64,000 nt of DNA from Abelmoschus esculentus (lineage: Eukaryota; Streptophyta; Magnoliopsida; Malvales; Malvaceae), in the NCBI GenBank assembly GCA_035048815.1, contig JAUCBN010000042.1, forward strand, positions 3,038,001 through 3,102,000, written 5' to 3'. Shown here one piece after another: positions 1-12,653 of this stretch (its first letter is position 1; the number at the start of each line of letters is the position of its first letter). Position numbers and translations under genes: made by a program. The notes under the pieces are model-generated. The model was not told the origin of the DNA and ran no database searches. It worked only from the letters and a program-made list of their open reading frames with translations.

Positions 1-1120
1 TAACCCTTTGAAACAAACCTATCCGGTTCGAATCCGACGACAAATTCCCTTCTGCATACCAGAATTCTCTGTTCTTGAAACTGTCCTGTATTTCCTGTCG
101 AAGGATGCCATGTGAGCTATGAGATGAACTTTTATAATTACAAAAAGATTACGATTTTTTCTCTTTTTTGCCTTACAATGAGCACTGCATCCAACTTTCT
201 CATGACAGGAAGATTGACATAAATATCTGATCTTGGTATGCTTTCCATAACCTAAAAATGTCCCCCAAAAAATACCGTCATATTCAAGCAGACAAAGCTG
301 ACAAACAAACTCACATTCAGTCTAAAGTTTGGTATGGATTATGAAATCTTACATCAATGGTTGATCACTGCGCAAATTCTGACTTTGTAGTAAACTCAAC
401 AATATAATTCCAGACAGATAAAAAAGACAGTTCATTTCTCTTTTCCAGAGTGCTTTCTTTTCAGAATTCAATGGCTCCAACCTCAAATTTTGTCCAAACA
501 CAGTTGCTGCAGAAACAAACATAAATTAAAAAGTAAAAACCAGGTCATTTTCTGTCTGAAAAACATGTTTATGTTACCGTAGAGAGTGGTTATGGCATTC
601 GAGATTGTAGCTGCTGTGCATACCCCTTTGCCACTCCCTGACATATCCTGTCCCTGTAAGAGCTTTGCATATCTTTCTTTCATCATTTCAAGTTCTATCA
701 AACAAAATTCAAAGCATTTAGAGAATAAAAAGGAAACAGCACAATTAGAACAAAAACAAAAGCATATAAATATAAATTCTTCCAAATATTTCACCTAATT
801 CCAATGATTCCAGATAATCAAGCTGCTTTTCATCTAGCATTATATTCGAGTTGCATTGTTCCAAGCCTGCTAAAAACAGTTTGATTCTGAGCCCCGGATC
901 CTGTTGTTGTTCTCCAGTGGAAAGGCGAAGCTTCACTAAAACAGCTATGACCATCAACAGGTTCCGAAAATGCAGATATTCCAGAGTAAGTTCTGCCATA
1001 CAAGAAGGAACTGCCGCAAAACGTCAGAGTATCTCGGAGTTTCTGGAACCAACTGTTCGATTTGATGCACAGACGAAGGCGAAAACTGATATCGCAGATC
1101 ATAGTTTTCAATGCAAGCAA
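1..1120 (-). pseudogene. Decayed RopGEF (PRONE domain) gene, N-terminal exons, continues off left edge
   Basis: RopGEFs activate plant ROP GTPases at the plasma membrane through the PRONE domain. On the minus strand I read the usual exon series. A leader exon (about 1120-798) contains FSEPVDGHSCFSEASPFHW. Exon 694-578 gives LEMMKERYAKLLQGQDMSGS. An exon from 506 gives TVFGQNLRLEPLNSEKKALW. Exon 251-177 gives RSDIYVNLPVMRKLDAVL. An exon from 94 to the edge gives DSFKNREFWYAEGN. Splice sites are still recognisable. The frame shifts in the leader exon near 850, between SRLGTMQ and MLDEKQLDYLE. It shifts again near 430, between KREMNCLF and NYIVEF, and a TGA follows near 373. The rest of the PRONE domain lies outside the window. 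Family assignment is strong. Pseudogene status rests on two frameshifts and one stop, and assembly errors could mimic the frameshifts. Confidence 0.82.
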
Positions 1121-1597
1121 CGATCTTTTGTAAACATTCTTTTCTTTAAAGGGTTTAAAACAGATTTGAATTCAAAACCATTGAAGAAATGTAGCAATCT
1201 TAGTACCATTTGAATTCGTTCCCTTCTAACCCACAACGAATCTTGACCTTGTTTGGTTCACTGAGGGTTATCAGATTATAGGACAAATATGGTAGGTTTG
1301 TAACAAACGTAAGATTTTATATTACAGGTACGATTTGAATAGGGAAAGGTCAAATATTAAGTAGATGGAGTCTGGTTTACTATTTTTGGACCAAATTCTT
1401 GACTGAGATTCAACTTAAAGCCTCTGTAATAAAAACTGGAACTGGGTAGTATTTTAACACTACAGTGGCCAAGAGTAAGGCCACAATGGTTGACAACAAA
1501 TGCTTGTTAAGAAAAAACATCAGTCTTTTTCTTCATTTAACTCTGCATTTTCTTACAACAAGTCAGCATACTGAACCCAGAAATCATACAAACTAAA

Positions 1598-4215
1598 TCA
1601 CTTAGTTGCAACTCTTTGCAGTGCTTGCTTGATCATCCCTGCTGGCGCAATGGCTGCTCCTCGAAACTGGGAAAAGAAAGAAAGAAAGAAAGATTATCCT
1701 TAAGAGTGGAACAGAAAAGGACTAATGATTCTATTTAATATGAGCCTCATCGAACCAACCTTAGATTTCAAGGTTAATGTAACGAAACCGTCCAGAGTCC
1801 TCGATTGAACCGTATGGGCATCCAAATGTAGGTTGTTTGTAGCTTCCATGATATCCATCAACAAGAATTCCCTGGAAGGGCACCTTATTTGAATTATAAC
1901 TTCTAGTTCTTTTATGCTTACTTTCACATCAGGTTTAAGGCCATCTTTTGGTGTACCCTTGTTTAAATCCGAACCGTTTTCGTGGAGGCTTTCATCGATG
2001 TCACTAGCCTTCCTCTTGTTCATCCAAGACTTCTTCACACTGCAAACTTTTCTGTTTTCGTAATTATCCGATGTCTGCTCCACCACATCCAGGCAATTCT
2101 GTCTAGGCCTTGGCTCGAACTCTATTGAATTCTTGCCCGATTCTAATTCTTCTATCCTTGCCTCTAGTTCTTTCAGGTACTGAATTGTATCCTTGAGAAG
2201 GGATTCTTTGTCAACCTGCAAAAACAAGCACTATATTTGTAGAACACTAGATGTATGTCACAGTGGATGTCTAGATAATATATATAGTGTGGACGAAAGT
2301 CAATTAACCTCACTGATGGAAGGAACTATTGACCCGAGGACCCGAAACTTCTCTTCCTCCCTTCTTTTCTCAGGTAAAGCACATCCTATGGCATTATCAT
2401 TGATTCCTTGTTTCCCAAGGCAATCTTTTCTACCATTTTCCTTCGCAGACCTAAGAGAATTGCTTCCATGCATTAGAGGCACTGCAAATAGAATCTTTTT
2501 AAATATGTTTTGTTGCACCCTTGGTCTATGAAAATGTGCCATTCCTTCTTTCTTCCAACCGATAAAACTAGATTTATATCCACAGGTATGAAAACCGGGG
2601 CTCTCAATCGACCAGTTCGAACTTCTCAGAATAGCAGAAACAGTTCTCTTGTAGTGCAAGTCATCATCAACTTCAAGATCCAAAGAGCTTAGTATCGTGT
2701 GATTGCCTTCGTGGAGTTCTTTAAAACGAGAATGGCTTACACTTCCTCGCTTGGGAGATGAGATTGCAGCTTTTTCTCGAATACCAAAGTCTTCATCCAT
2801 GAAATGCCAACTTTGAACTTGAGAAGCAACACCATTCATGCCTTCGAGCATGAATGAGTCATTCATCTGATGATTCTGTTCGCCTCCATTCGAACACTCA
2901 TCAGGGGAACCGATATTGAAATCTTCATTGATACTTTCACGAAATTCGTTGAACTTCCCGTGATCGAATTTGATGTCCTTAGTAGGGGAATAGAGGTTCT
3001 CCAAGTCCAACAAATCAACTATCTCATGGTTGGCCTCAGCACATATAGGATCTTTGTCATCATCTGCATTACGATGGACCGAAGAAGATTTCTCGGAGCA
3101 AACAGGCTTCGAGAAGTCCAGCAATGAAGCTTTAATATGCTGAAGCAGATTCGGATCCTCCGGAACCTTAAGAATTCAGAAATTTCAAGGAAAATAACAT
3201 TTATCTGATTATCTCTACATGATAAACTCAAATCTCCAAACCAATATCAAAAGGAAACTTACTAGTTCAGTCACACCAAGCTCAATAACACCTCCCAGGT
3301 AGGGAAAACATACCACAGTCTGCAGAACATAAACAATAGCCAATATGATCAAAACAATATGATCAGCATACGGCGATCAGACGGCTAATTTCATGTAAAG
3401 ATCGATATAATCTTACCTGAATAGATGCACTCTAACGGAAACGATGGACATCGAATCATGTAAAAAGCAAGTTCATAGCAAATATATAATGTCAGTCAAT
3501 TGACAATCTTGTAATGCAGTTTGGATACCGTACCAGCCAGGGGAAAAAGACCAACCTTTGCAAGCAAAGAGCGGGAGAATACTTTGCTATCTGCATACTG
3601 AGCATTGCACAACCATATGGTTTCACCACTGGCAATTGCTTTTCCCGGCAACCTATGCAACAATGCAAAAACAAGAACTGAAAATAAACAGAACAACAAA
3701 ACAACAAACACATAGAAGACATCAGGGATCCATTAGCATTACCCTTGTCCGATATCGAACACGAAGGACATACAAACCAAGTAATACCACTCTGTATCAG
3801 ACAAATCCTCCGGAGACAATGCAGCAGAAGGCCTTTTAGTTTGATCAGTTTCACCTTCTAACAGAGATTCATAAAGCTGTCTCAGTTGTTCACTCCTCTG
3901 TAGACCTATCTTATCTGCTGCTTTAAGCTCTAATGCTTGTACAGTCTTCCTAGTCTTGATGTCTCCATTGTAGTAACCATCTCCCCATTGAAGCTCCCTG
4001 GTGATTATCAAAGTTAAAGACAAGGGATAAACCTAGTAAAAATCTGATTAAAGTCGATGAACACGAATGCGAAAAGCCGAAAAATACCCTTGTTGTGTAG
4101 CTGATAAAGACCAGAAGATTGCATAGCTCCATTGTATACTCCTTACAGCAACTGAAAGCTGTTTCCTTAAGTTTTCTGGCACCATACCAACCTGTTTTTT
4201 AACAGCATTAGCCAT
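1598..4215 (-). CDS. MYC-type bHLH transcription factor, GL3/EGL3 class (subgroup IIIf)
   Basis: Members of this class join R2R3-MYB and WD40 proteins in the complex controlling trichome or fibre fate and anthocyanin. Exons: 4215-4088, 3997-3743, 3652-3556, 3431-3417, 3319-3263, 3166-2309, 2215-1760, 1666-1598, giving 644 codons, close to family length. The N-terminal MYB-interaction region (about residues 8-185) includes VPENLRKQLSVAVRSIQWSY and LVCMSFVFDIGQGLPGKAIA. An acidic middle follows. The bHLH spans the junction of exons 6 and 7 (about 447-500), reading LPEKRREEEKF, then SIVPSISE, then VDKESLLKDTIQYLKELEAR. A C-terminal ACT-like domain ends in MIKQALQRVATK. The start at MANAVKKQ fits the family; upstream in-frame codons look untranslated. 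Exon 4 is only 15 nt (SASIQ). The basic region lacks the usual His and is about three residues short, a form I recall from other eudicot MYC1-type proteins, so DNA contact may differ. GL3 versus EGL3 orthology cannot be settled here. Confidence 0.9.
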
Positions 4216-5982
4216 TTTGACATTAACAAAATATGACTGGGATTTTTCAACCTGCTTTGCTTCCTCAGCTAACCCGGATACGATTTTTTTTACTTTCAGT
4301 AGCCTGGATATCTCCAAACTCAAAGAACCAGGACAGGAGCCGAGACAGACAATTTTTGGAGCTTATATCATTTGTGTTCTTTTCTTAAGATTGAAAGTAG
4401 TAAGACTAAGAATGTCTGAAACTAATTAAAAGAGGTAACCATGTTTTTATTGGGTGAAGTACGTAAATGGTCACTAAAGTTTTATAAGTTTATAAAATGG
4501 ACATTAATTTTTTATTTTGTTATAAGATGGACATTGTGTCATTAGTTGCAATTAACTGCTGTTAAAGAATGATGTCGCATATTAAACTAATGGATAATAT
4601 TTTATGGCTATAAAAGTACTTTAAAATTTTAAAATAAATTATAAACTTTATATAATCTTAAGCATTTTTATATATAGCTTTTTTACTTTTATTCATATTC
4701 AAAATTTTTAAAAAATTAATTTATTTATAAATTTATCTTCACTTTTAAATATTTATCTCTTGTCTCTCGACCTCAAATTATAGTTTCATTCCTAATAATA
4801 ACCGAGAACAATTGATCAAATAATACACTCATAAATGTTTTATTTTAATAAAATAAATTTTAATTTTTTAAGACACATCAAAAACAATAAAATAAATAAA
4901 AATAAAAATTTCTACATATATTATCACCAAAATTACCCATACATCAGTTTCATTATTGTTTATAATTGAAGGACCATGGAACCAAAGAAATCGAAACTTT
5001 GCCAATTAATTAATACGAGTAGAATCAAGCTGATATTAAAGAAATATTTAAATAAAAAAATAAAACTATGATACATTTTCGTACATTGAGACTCCAACTT
5101 TTATAAAGCTGTAATGATGAGTAAGAAAAAAAATATAATATATACAATGTTATAAAGGACTGCACTTTTTTTCTTTTCCGTCGTGATAATAAAAATATAA
5201 TATAAAAATAATAATAATTAAGTTAATCGATTAAATAATATGAAAAATCAAGTGTACAACAAAATAATAACTGATATTAATTTTCAATGTAATAAAAATA
5301 AATTAAATGATTTTTTGTAAGGTAAATTAATTATTAATTATTTCTTTATAAATGCCGTGTTGAGATAGGGAATCAAATAATGTAAGTTAGCCATGGGTTC
5401 GGTTCGATGTGACAGCTTTATCCGTGTAACTTTTCTTGTTTGGTCTTCATAAAGGAAAAATATGTAATCGGAGACTAAGCAGACAACTCCTACCATAATA
5501 TTATTTATTTATTTATTTTATATTTGATTTATTAATTAATTAATTTAAATAAATATAGAAATTTATTATCGATGATCTTTTAAATTAATGTGTTAATTAA
5601 CTTTATTTAAGTTGAAGTCACTTATAATTTCTTAAATTAGTTTATTGTTAATATATATATTTAAGAATTATATTTTTTTCATATCTATTTTAAGAATAAT
5701 TCTATCTATTCAATTATTTAAATTTTTAATATTAATATTTAATTTTTTATAATATTTAATATATTTTCTTACTATTTTAATTGATTGTTGGTAATTTAGT
5801 ATAATAGGGTTAGACTTTTTCCAAACAGTGGATATTGAACATTACGATATTGATTTGTCCTGCTCCACACGAATAAATAGTTATTTTAATTTTTAATTTT
5901 TAAAATAGTTTAATTTATTTTATATTAAAATAATTTTTATAAATAAAATTATTAATCGACTAATAATAAATGATTTAAAAAT
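4216..5982. other. AT-rich intergenic DNA, including the bHLH promoter side
   Basis: No gene is visible. The stretch near 4445-4570 (aagtacgtaaatggtcacta and following) looks like an old miniature-element remnant. The rest is A/T homopolymer-rich. The proximal promoter of the minus-strand bHLH gene should lie in the first part, but I could not pick a convincing TATA box. Confidence 0.5.
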
Positions 5983-7075
5983 TAAGGATTGGTAAGATCG
6001 GGTATCCGACCAATTTGAATAGAATTGATCTCAATTCCGATAATTACCGGTTCCTGAAAACTAAAACCAGTCCCGATTACATTGGATCTTAAATTTTAAA
6101 AACCGATATCAATACCGGATACTCAATCAATTAGTTTATTCTTAGAAAAATTTGAGTAATTGGAGAAAAAAATCAACCACCAATAATAATATTAAATAAT
6201 AAAATTAGAATATTGTAGGCTTAAAAATTAAGATTTTAAAATTAGTCATACTCATAATATTCGTACATAAATAGAAAGTTTGATAAGAAAAATAAATAAA
6301 AGAACATTATCAATTAAAACCAAGAAAACCAATACTAGATATTTGGTATTACTTTAGGTCTTATTGTGTAGGGGTGGGCAAGAACGGGTACCCGATCAAT
6401 TTGAAAAGAATTGATCCCAGTCCCGGTAACCACCGATTCTTGAAAATTGGAACCAGCCCCGGTCATACTGGGTCCTAAATTTTAAGAACTGGTCTCGTTA
6501 CTGGTGGGTACCCAGTCAATTAGTTTATTTTTAAAAAAATTGAGTAATTGAAGAAAAAATTTCAATCACCAATAATAATATCAAATAATAAAATTAGAAT
6601 ATTATAGACTTAAAAATTAAAGTTTTAAAACTAGTCATACTCGTAATATTCATACATAAAAGAGAAAGTTTGATAAGAAAAATAAACAAAAGAAAACCAA
6701 TACCAGATATTTAGTATTCGTCCCGATTCTACTGGGTATCATCGGGTACCGGGTCCAAAAAATTAAGATCTAGTCTCGGTTATGACCGGGACCTAAATTT
6801 TGAATACAGTCCCGGTCCCACCGGAACCAATATCAGATAAAATCCACCGGGTTTTACCGGGTCCAAGACCGAGTAATCGGGTTTTTTGCCCACCCCTACT
6901 ATTTGGTACCCATTTGGTACTGAATCCAAAAATCAAGATCCAATTTCAATCTTGATTATGACCGGACCTAAATTTTGAATCCAGTCCTGATTCTATAAAA
7001 ACAATACCATATAAAAAACTATCGAATTTTATCAGAACTACGATGGAGTAATATGGTTTTTTGCTCACTCTGTTA
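5983..7075. mobile_element. Old hAT-like miniature element, split by a younger relative
   Basis: Left part 5983-6360 and right part about 6899-7075 match, in order, the two halves of the element at 6369-6898. Shared stretches include cgggtaXccgaXcaatttga, caccaataataatat and gaccgggacctaaattttga with scattered changes. The right end reads gttttttgctcactctgtta, a decayed version of the young element's gttttttgcccacccctac. No intact target duplication remains. No coding capacity. Confidence 0.7.
6369..6898. mobile_element. Non-autonomous hAT-like element (530 bp), TIR taggggtgggcaa
   Basis: The left end is taggggtgggcaagaac. The right end is the inverse, gttttttgcccacccctA, giving a TIR of about 13 bp. 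Subterminal regions are rich in cgggtacc and ccggg motifs, typical of small plant hAT derivatives. The flanking octamers ttattgtg and ctatttgg match at 5 of 8 positions, consistent with a diverged 8-bp target duplication. There is no transposase, so movement would need a partner element. It sits inside the older relative at 5983-7075. Confidence 0.75.
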
Positions 7076-10000
7076 GAAATAACCGAAATGTTCCTTTAAA
7101 GCCACTAGTTGTTGTTTCAACAGTCAACACTACGTAATTTGATACTCGTAGTGTACACTTATCTGTCTCCAACACTAATCCGTGTAGACTGATTTTTACA
7201 TGTCGATGCCTGTGAAGAACGGTAGGTAAGGTTAGTACAAATCTGTAACAGTCAAAAGGGTCGTGTCAGGCTTGTATGGTAAAGAACTGATTGAATACCA
7301 ATAAGCCACTGGACGAAGGGTGACCCCACCACTCTCTCCTCTCATCGTGTTACCACTTAGCCACTTAGCCTATCATCCATGCCATTAGGAGGTTTTATTT
7401 GTCTGGAATAAGCCTTAGGAAGTTGTATAATTATTGTGGTGACTTCATTTATGTCTCCTTTTAGTGGAGCAGATCGGCTTTGCTTGCAAAACAAAACAAA
7501 GTCACCAGGCATGAATGATGAAAGAAAATAATATACTCGAAAGTGATTTAGGATAAAAATTTAATACGAGACTAATAATATAATTTTATCTATTTTAAAT
7601 AATAATACATTTTTTTATATAAATTTTATAATCGAACTTAAAATTAATTATTTTTATAATTAAATCTTTAAAATTATATTTTAAATTTTATTTTTATAGA
7701 TTATGTCGAATTTGATTGATGTATATAATTTTTGGGTCAAATTAAATATAACGTAATTATTTATATATTGCTTTTTAGTTGGCAAAATATCGATCCAACT
7801 TACATTCTTTTTCAGGATAACAACATCATTTTGTAGTGCACAAATAAAAGAAATCAAATCAAAGCAAGATAAAAGAAAAAATAACATTTTTAAATATTAT
7901 AAGTCATTATTAACTTCTTTGATCAATTATTGCAAGTTATTATTCTATTTTATATATTCGATTAAAGTTTACTCAAATCAATGTCATATTGACGTCATTT
8001 AAAAAACTACTGTATTTTAATTTGTGTATATAAGGATTTAAATATACTTTAAATTACTATTTTAGTGGCTATATGTAAAACATGGAGTAATTTTTATTTG
8101 AATGGAATTAAAAAAAAAAACTTTATTTAACTATTTTACAAAATTAAATCGATTATATAAACAACTCTTAGAATATTAGACTCTAGTTAACGACAAAACA
8201 ACACGTATATTTGAATTCACTTTAAAATTTTTAAAATATATATTTAATTTAACTTTCGTAGTTTTTATGATTTTGGTTCATAAATTTTATAATATTGTCG
8301 CATGGTTATTATTCTTTTCTTAAAAGATATGTTTGATAAGATATATAGCGTCACTGTATATATCTTAAGATTTTTATTTTTTTCTCCGATGTAGGATTAA
8401 TGTTTTCTCTCTTTTTAAATATGATATTCTCCCTCATTCAACCTCATGAAACCCTCGTTATGAGTTTTCGCTCTCGTGAATGACATCTTTTCACGATTAT
8501 TTATCATGTTTACCCTTCTCACGAGTAATTAAAGGATTACTTTGATACTACTTATCACGAGGTCATTACCTTTTTTAAAAAAACATATATGATAAAATGT
8601 GTAGCGTCACCGTACATACATCTTAAGACTTTATTTTTCTTTTTTAATATAAAATTAATATTTTCTATTTTTTTTAGACATGACAATATAAATATCTTAC
8701 AATTTTATTCTTTTACCATTAATATTTACATTTAAAAATATTTTAACTCTGTCCACCGTTCAAATTTATTCATAAATTTTTTCTAGTGTTTCTTCCGTTT
8801 ATGTGTTCCTTTTCCTACGAGTTGCGAATGAAAAGGTCTTGAGACATCATTTGATTGACGAGATGGCCTGCTGTCTTCTGTCATCTGCCAAGTAACGTTC
8901 AGGGGCTTAACTGGCACATCACATCAAAGTTGATGAATTGGAAACATTCAATCCCTGTATATATATATATAACATTTTCCCTTAAATTAAACAGTATATA
9001 TATTTCCCAATTATTTAATCTTCTGAAAATTTCACGTGAGTGTGGCCTTCTTTGTTTTTTTTATTTGAATATACCCATCCTGCCCTCATAGTCCATACAA
9101 CAATATTTTTTTTTGAAAATGTGTTTTACATTTTTCATTTATTTTTTTAAAGTTTTGTTATTATTATTTTTTTTTGTTAAAGTGAGTGCATAGTTTTGGA
9201 GCATAGCTATGATGATGAGACGGTTCTGATGAAAGCATGTGAGGGTTGGAGAGCTCTATAATCATAACATATCAACCATGTTTGGCTTTGAGAATGATGA
9301 GACAGGACATACGGGGATTTATTTGAGTTTAATTCGATTAAAATTTAATGATTTATAATAATAGGATGACTATTGTTAAATCGTAAATAAAACGAGATAG
9401 ATTGTGAGTTATTTAAGTTTAATTCGATTAAAATTTAATTAAACTTTATATTTGATCAGATTTAATTCAAACTTGAACTGAGTTCAAGTTTTTTAACAAT
9501 CCGTGTCGAATTACTTGACATCTTACTCGAAAAACTTATTGGTTATTAAAATTATAATATATTAACTTTTTTAATGTTATAATTTAAAATATAAATCTCT
9601 AATCTTAATACCCTAAATTTAAACCTTAAATTCTAAACCCTAAATTTTAAATCCAACAACCTAAACCGATCAATCCTAAACTAACATCTCGTACTTTAAA
9701 ATTAACAAGCTTGAGTTTGCACAATTTATGTATCAAATTTTTTTATAAGTCTTTAAATAAGACGTGACAAATGATAAACTACTTGAGTCTAGTACAATCA
9801 AAGAACTATCAATACTTGACTCAATTGAGCTCGAATCAAACTCGAATTTAATTTAAATTCTTAACAAATCGAATTAAACTTAAAATTTTTATACTTATTA
9901 AAAAATAATCGAGCTTGAACTCAACTTAAAATCTTAATAAATTCAATTTAACATTATTGATATCAGTTTTCGTTGTAGTCTAATCTGTGCATAAAGCTGG

Positions 10001-10669
10001 ACTAAGGAACATGCGACTAAAACGTGATTAAATGTGTCTTTTCATTAACAAGAACGTTTCCCATGACATTTTGGTTGACATTTTAAAGATTGTTTTGTTG
10101 TTGAGTTTTTTATATATATAAATTATCGGTTTGTTTAATATGTTGTAGTGTCAAATTTTTAAATAAAAATAAAATTATAATATTATAACTAAAGTAAATT
10201 AAATTGAGATAATTATTTTATAATTTATTTTTAAAGTAAACGATTATGACTAGTCTTTCAATTGGTCATATATTCATATATTTATACTAATGAAATATAT
10301 ATTTTTGAGATATTTTTCTATAATTTTATTTAAATGCTATTTTTGAAATAATTTTATTTAAATATTGATAAGCTAGGGAATGCAATGAAAGAATGATATA
10401 AAAAGCATATAGTAAATATACCATTCACATTTAATTTTTTTTCTTACACAATTAGTTTATTACCGGCATTTGTCAAAAAAAAAAAAAAAGTTTATTACCG
10501 ATATTGATTGTTTTCTCGTTACTTGGGTAATCTATTTCGTATGTGGGCTTCCTGCCTGCTTGGCTACAGTTCCTCGACAGGATCATGCCATCTTGAGCTG
10601 TGTTTCAGGGACAGGGAGAGACTTTGTTCCTACTGAAACTTGGATTTGGAATACTGACCAGAAAGAAAA
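7076..10669. other. AT-rich intergenic DNA with decayed repeats
   Basis: No gene supported. Visible structure: a diverged direct repeat at about 8330-8420 and 8580-8690 (both carry gatatatagcgtcac-like then catcttaaga-like text). A pair of oppositely oriented ttcgattaaaatttaat / ctcgaatcaaactcgaattt blocks lies between 9320 and 9960, suggesting an old foldback element. Degenerate accctaaa motifs lie at 9590-9670. A TA-dinucleotide run lies at 8957-8971. Confidence 0.45.
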
Positions 10670-11070
10670 GCTAAGACTACAAATTGTCTTGAGCTTCCAA
10701 TCGAATCCGATCAGCCACTAGATTCAGCGGGGCTTGAAACAGGATTACACGAACTTGATTCCAGCGACTCAGGGCCACCAATGTATCAGCTACATTGTTC
10801 ATTTCGCCACCACGTGGCGTGGCTTCACCAAAGTACCTGCAGCGATGAAGCACATATCGCCGCAACAATAGAATTACCTTGGAGAGCCATGGATTGCTGC
10901 ACTAAAATGTGATACATTTCGATGTAATCTGTTTCAAGTTAAACTTTCTCATACCCCATGCTCAAAGCATGCTTCAAGATATCGTACACCGCCCAAAGTT
11001 CCCACCATGATCACTAAACAATTCCCCAAGCAGAAGCTCCATTGTTACATCTTAGGCACCTTCAGCATTG
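10670..11070 (-). pseudogene. RNase H-like domain remnant (plant LINE / RVT_3 type)
   Basis: Reading the minus strand gives pieces of the plant RNase H-like fold. First comes a region coding ELWAVYDILKHALSMGYEKV. One base out of phase follows LETDYIEMYHIL. Then comes a tail with GGEMNNVADTLVALSRWNQV and LNLVADRIRLEAQ. The order ELWA, LETD, N-VAD-L-A is the signature of RNase H domains carried by plant LINE-type retrotransposons or their domesticated copies. It is broken by frame changes and has no start or reverse transcriptase nearby. I read it as a retroelement fossil. A co-opted single RNase H gene is possible but the frameshifts argue against it. Confidence 0.55.
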
Positions 11071-11737
11071 GCTTTAACCAAACGCAAAGGTGACGTTGCC
11101 ATTTCAACATCCCTCTACCACTGCAAACTTACGGCAAACCTGCCCCTAATAGAGATGCCTTCCCTTCCAAAATTCCAGCTTTACCTGAGACAATCTAAAA
11201 CATTAGGCTTAAATTTCTTCAAATGCAGTACAATACCTTTCAGTTTTTAGTATAGCTGAAATAAGCATATTGTCACGGGACTAGGGTTCAACTAGAGAAC
11301 GTGCAGCCTGGCCGCACAATAAGCATTCTTTTAGGAATTGATATCATCTAATATGATAATTGCTATGTTAGTAGATGATTGATTGTTTAAATAGCAACTT
11401 TGAAATCCCAAAACAAATTCAAGAATGGAGATCAAATATCCATAATTTTGCACAATCTTTTCTAAATTCTTCGATATATTCAAATGAATCATACTTAATT
11501 CTATCTAAATATGCATAGAATTCGAAGATAAGTGTCGAACAATCAGTACTTAACAAAAAGAACAGATAACATAGAATACAAGCCTACAATAATTTGCATG
11601 TCAATACAATCAACAAAGGCATTCCATTACAGACAATGAGACAACGAAACCAATGCTCTCAAGTAATTACACAGCTACAGGGGTTAAAAGGACTATGAAA
11701 ATCAATCACCATTGATGAACCGTATGAAAATCAACCT

Positions 11738-12273
11738 TCATTGTCGAACCACTTTTCTCTTCTTGAAAGCAGGATGTATAACGCCATTGCCAGAATTCAG
11801 CTCCTCAATCCTGGAAATACACTCCTTCATTCGATTCACAATCACCGGCATTGCTGAAATGTTACTTGAAATTTTCTCTTTAAGTAGCTGTATCTTCTCC
11901 TTCGTCCTTTGCTCCAACTCTGTCTCCTCTGAATCTATGAAAACCGAAACCATTAAGTAAATTATCAGGAGAGATTTGTCAATCCCGATTTCACGAACCC
12001 TAAAAAGTTTATAGACCTACCTGGATTAAGCACTCCGGATGATCCAGGCTCCAACCCGACATCGGAAAAGTTGGGTCTTTGAGAAGAGAGAACTGAAGCT
12101 AGAGTGGACTTGAGCTGATCTGGGATAGTGGATCTGTATTCTAGAATCTTCTCCGCCATTTTCTTCACATCTGACTCCAGCTCCTCCAAGTCTTCTTCGG
12201 AGTCAAGCTCCGGTTCGACTCGTCGATTGTCGGAGCGGGTCTCGAGGGATTTGAGTTTGTTGTTAAGGGCCAT
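11738..12273 (-). CDS. Small conserved coiled-coil protein, function unknown
   Basis: Two exons, 12273-12021 and 11934-11738, join in phase (NP|DSEETELEQ) to give 149 residues. The start MALNNKLKSLETRSD is the first ATG, followed by a long acidic and helical stretch (ELDSEEDLEELESDVKKMAE, about residues 22-41). The second exon is also helical (EQRTKEKIQLLKEKISSNIS). The C-terminus is basic (FKKRKVVRQ) and could act as a nuclear signal. Such short, charged coiled-coil proteins often belong to larger complexes, but I do not recognise the family and assign no role. Coding status is supported by clean splice sites (gtaggt donor, tttcatag acceptor) and consistent phase. Confidence 0.7.
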
Positions 12274-12653
12274 GGATTAAAAGGCGAAGATTTGAATTAT
12301 TCCCCTCTATTGGGAGGACGTTAGGGTTTTGAAATTTGAAAACTCGAGCCTAAACGGTAAATCTGCAGTCGGAGAGGATTTCTTTGTGTTTTGATTTGAT
12401 TTTCGAAACACTGCAAAATATGGGAAACTAGGTCTAGAAGAAAGCGAGACGACGTCGTAGTAAGCATGGTTCATTAAACGAATGAGTTACAGTAAGTTAA
12501 CGGCTTCGTAGAAAAGTTTAAACACGCCGTTTGACTACTCATGCCCGCCAGAAAATCAAGACGGGTTTCTGTTCTTTTTCTTAGTAACCAAACAGAAAAA
12601 TTCATTGACTCAATTGCCAGGCGAAGCACACGAGGCGCTAATTTTTCATGGTC

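Noticed and set aside
8855..9091. Possible small gene with TATA-like run
   Set aside because: No family match, ends in A/T tract, and the TA run is a microsatellite.
10470..10721. Plus-strand frame near a poly-A tract
   Set aside because: No recognisable domain and it overlaps the minus-strand RNase H relic.
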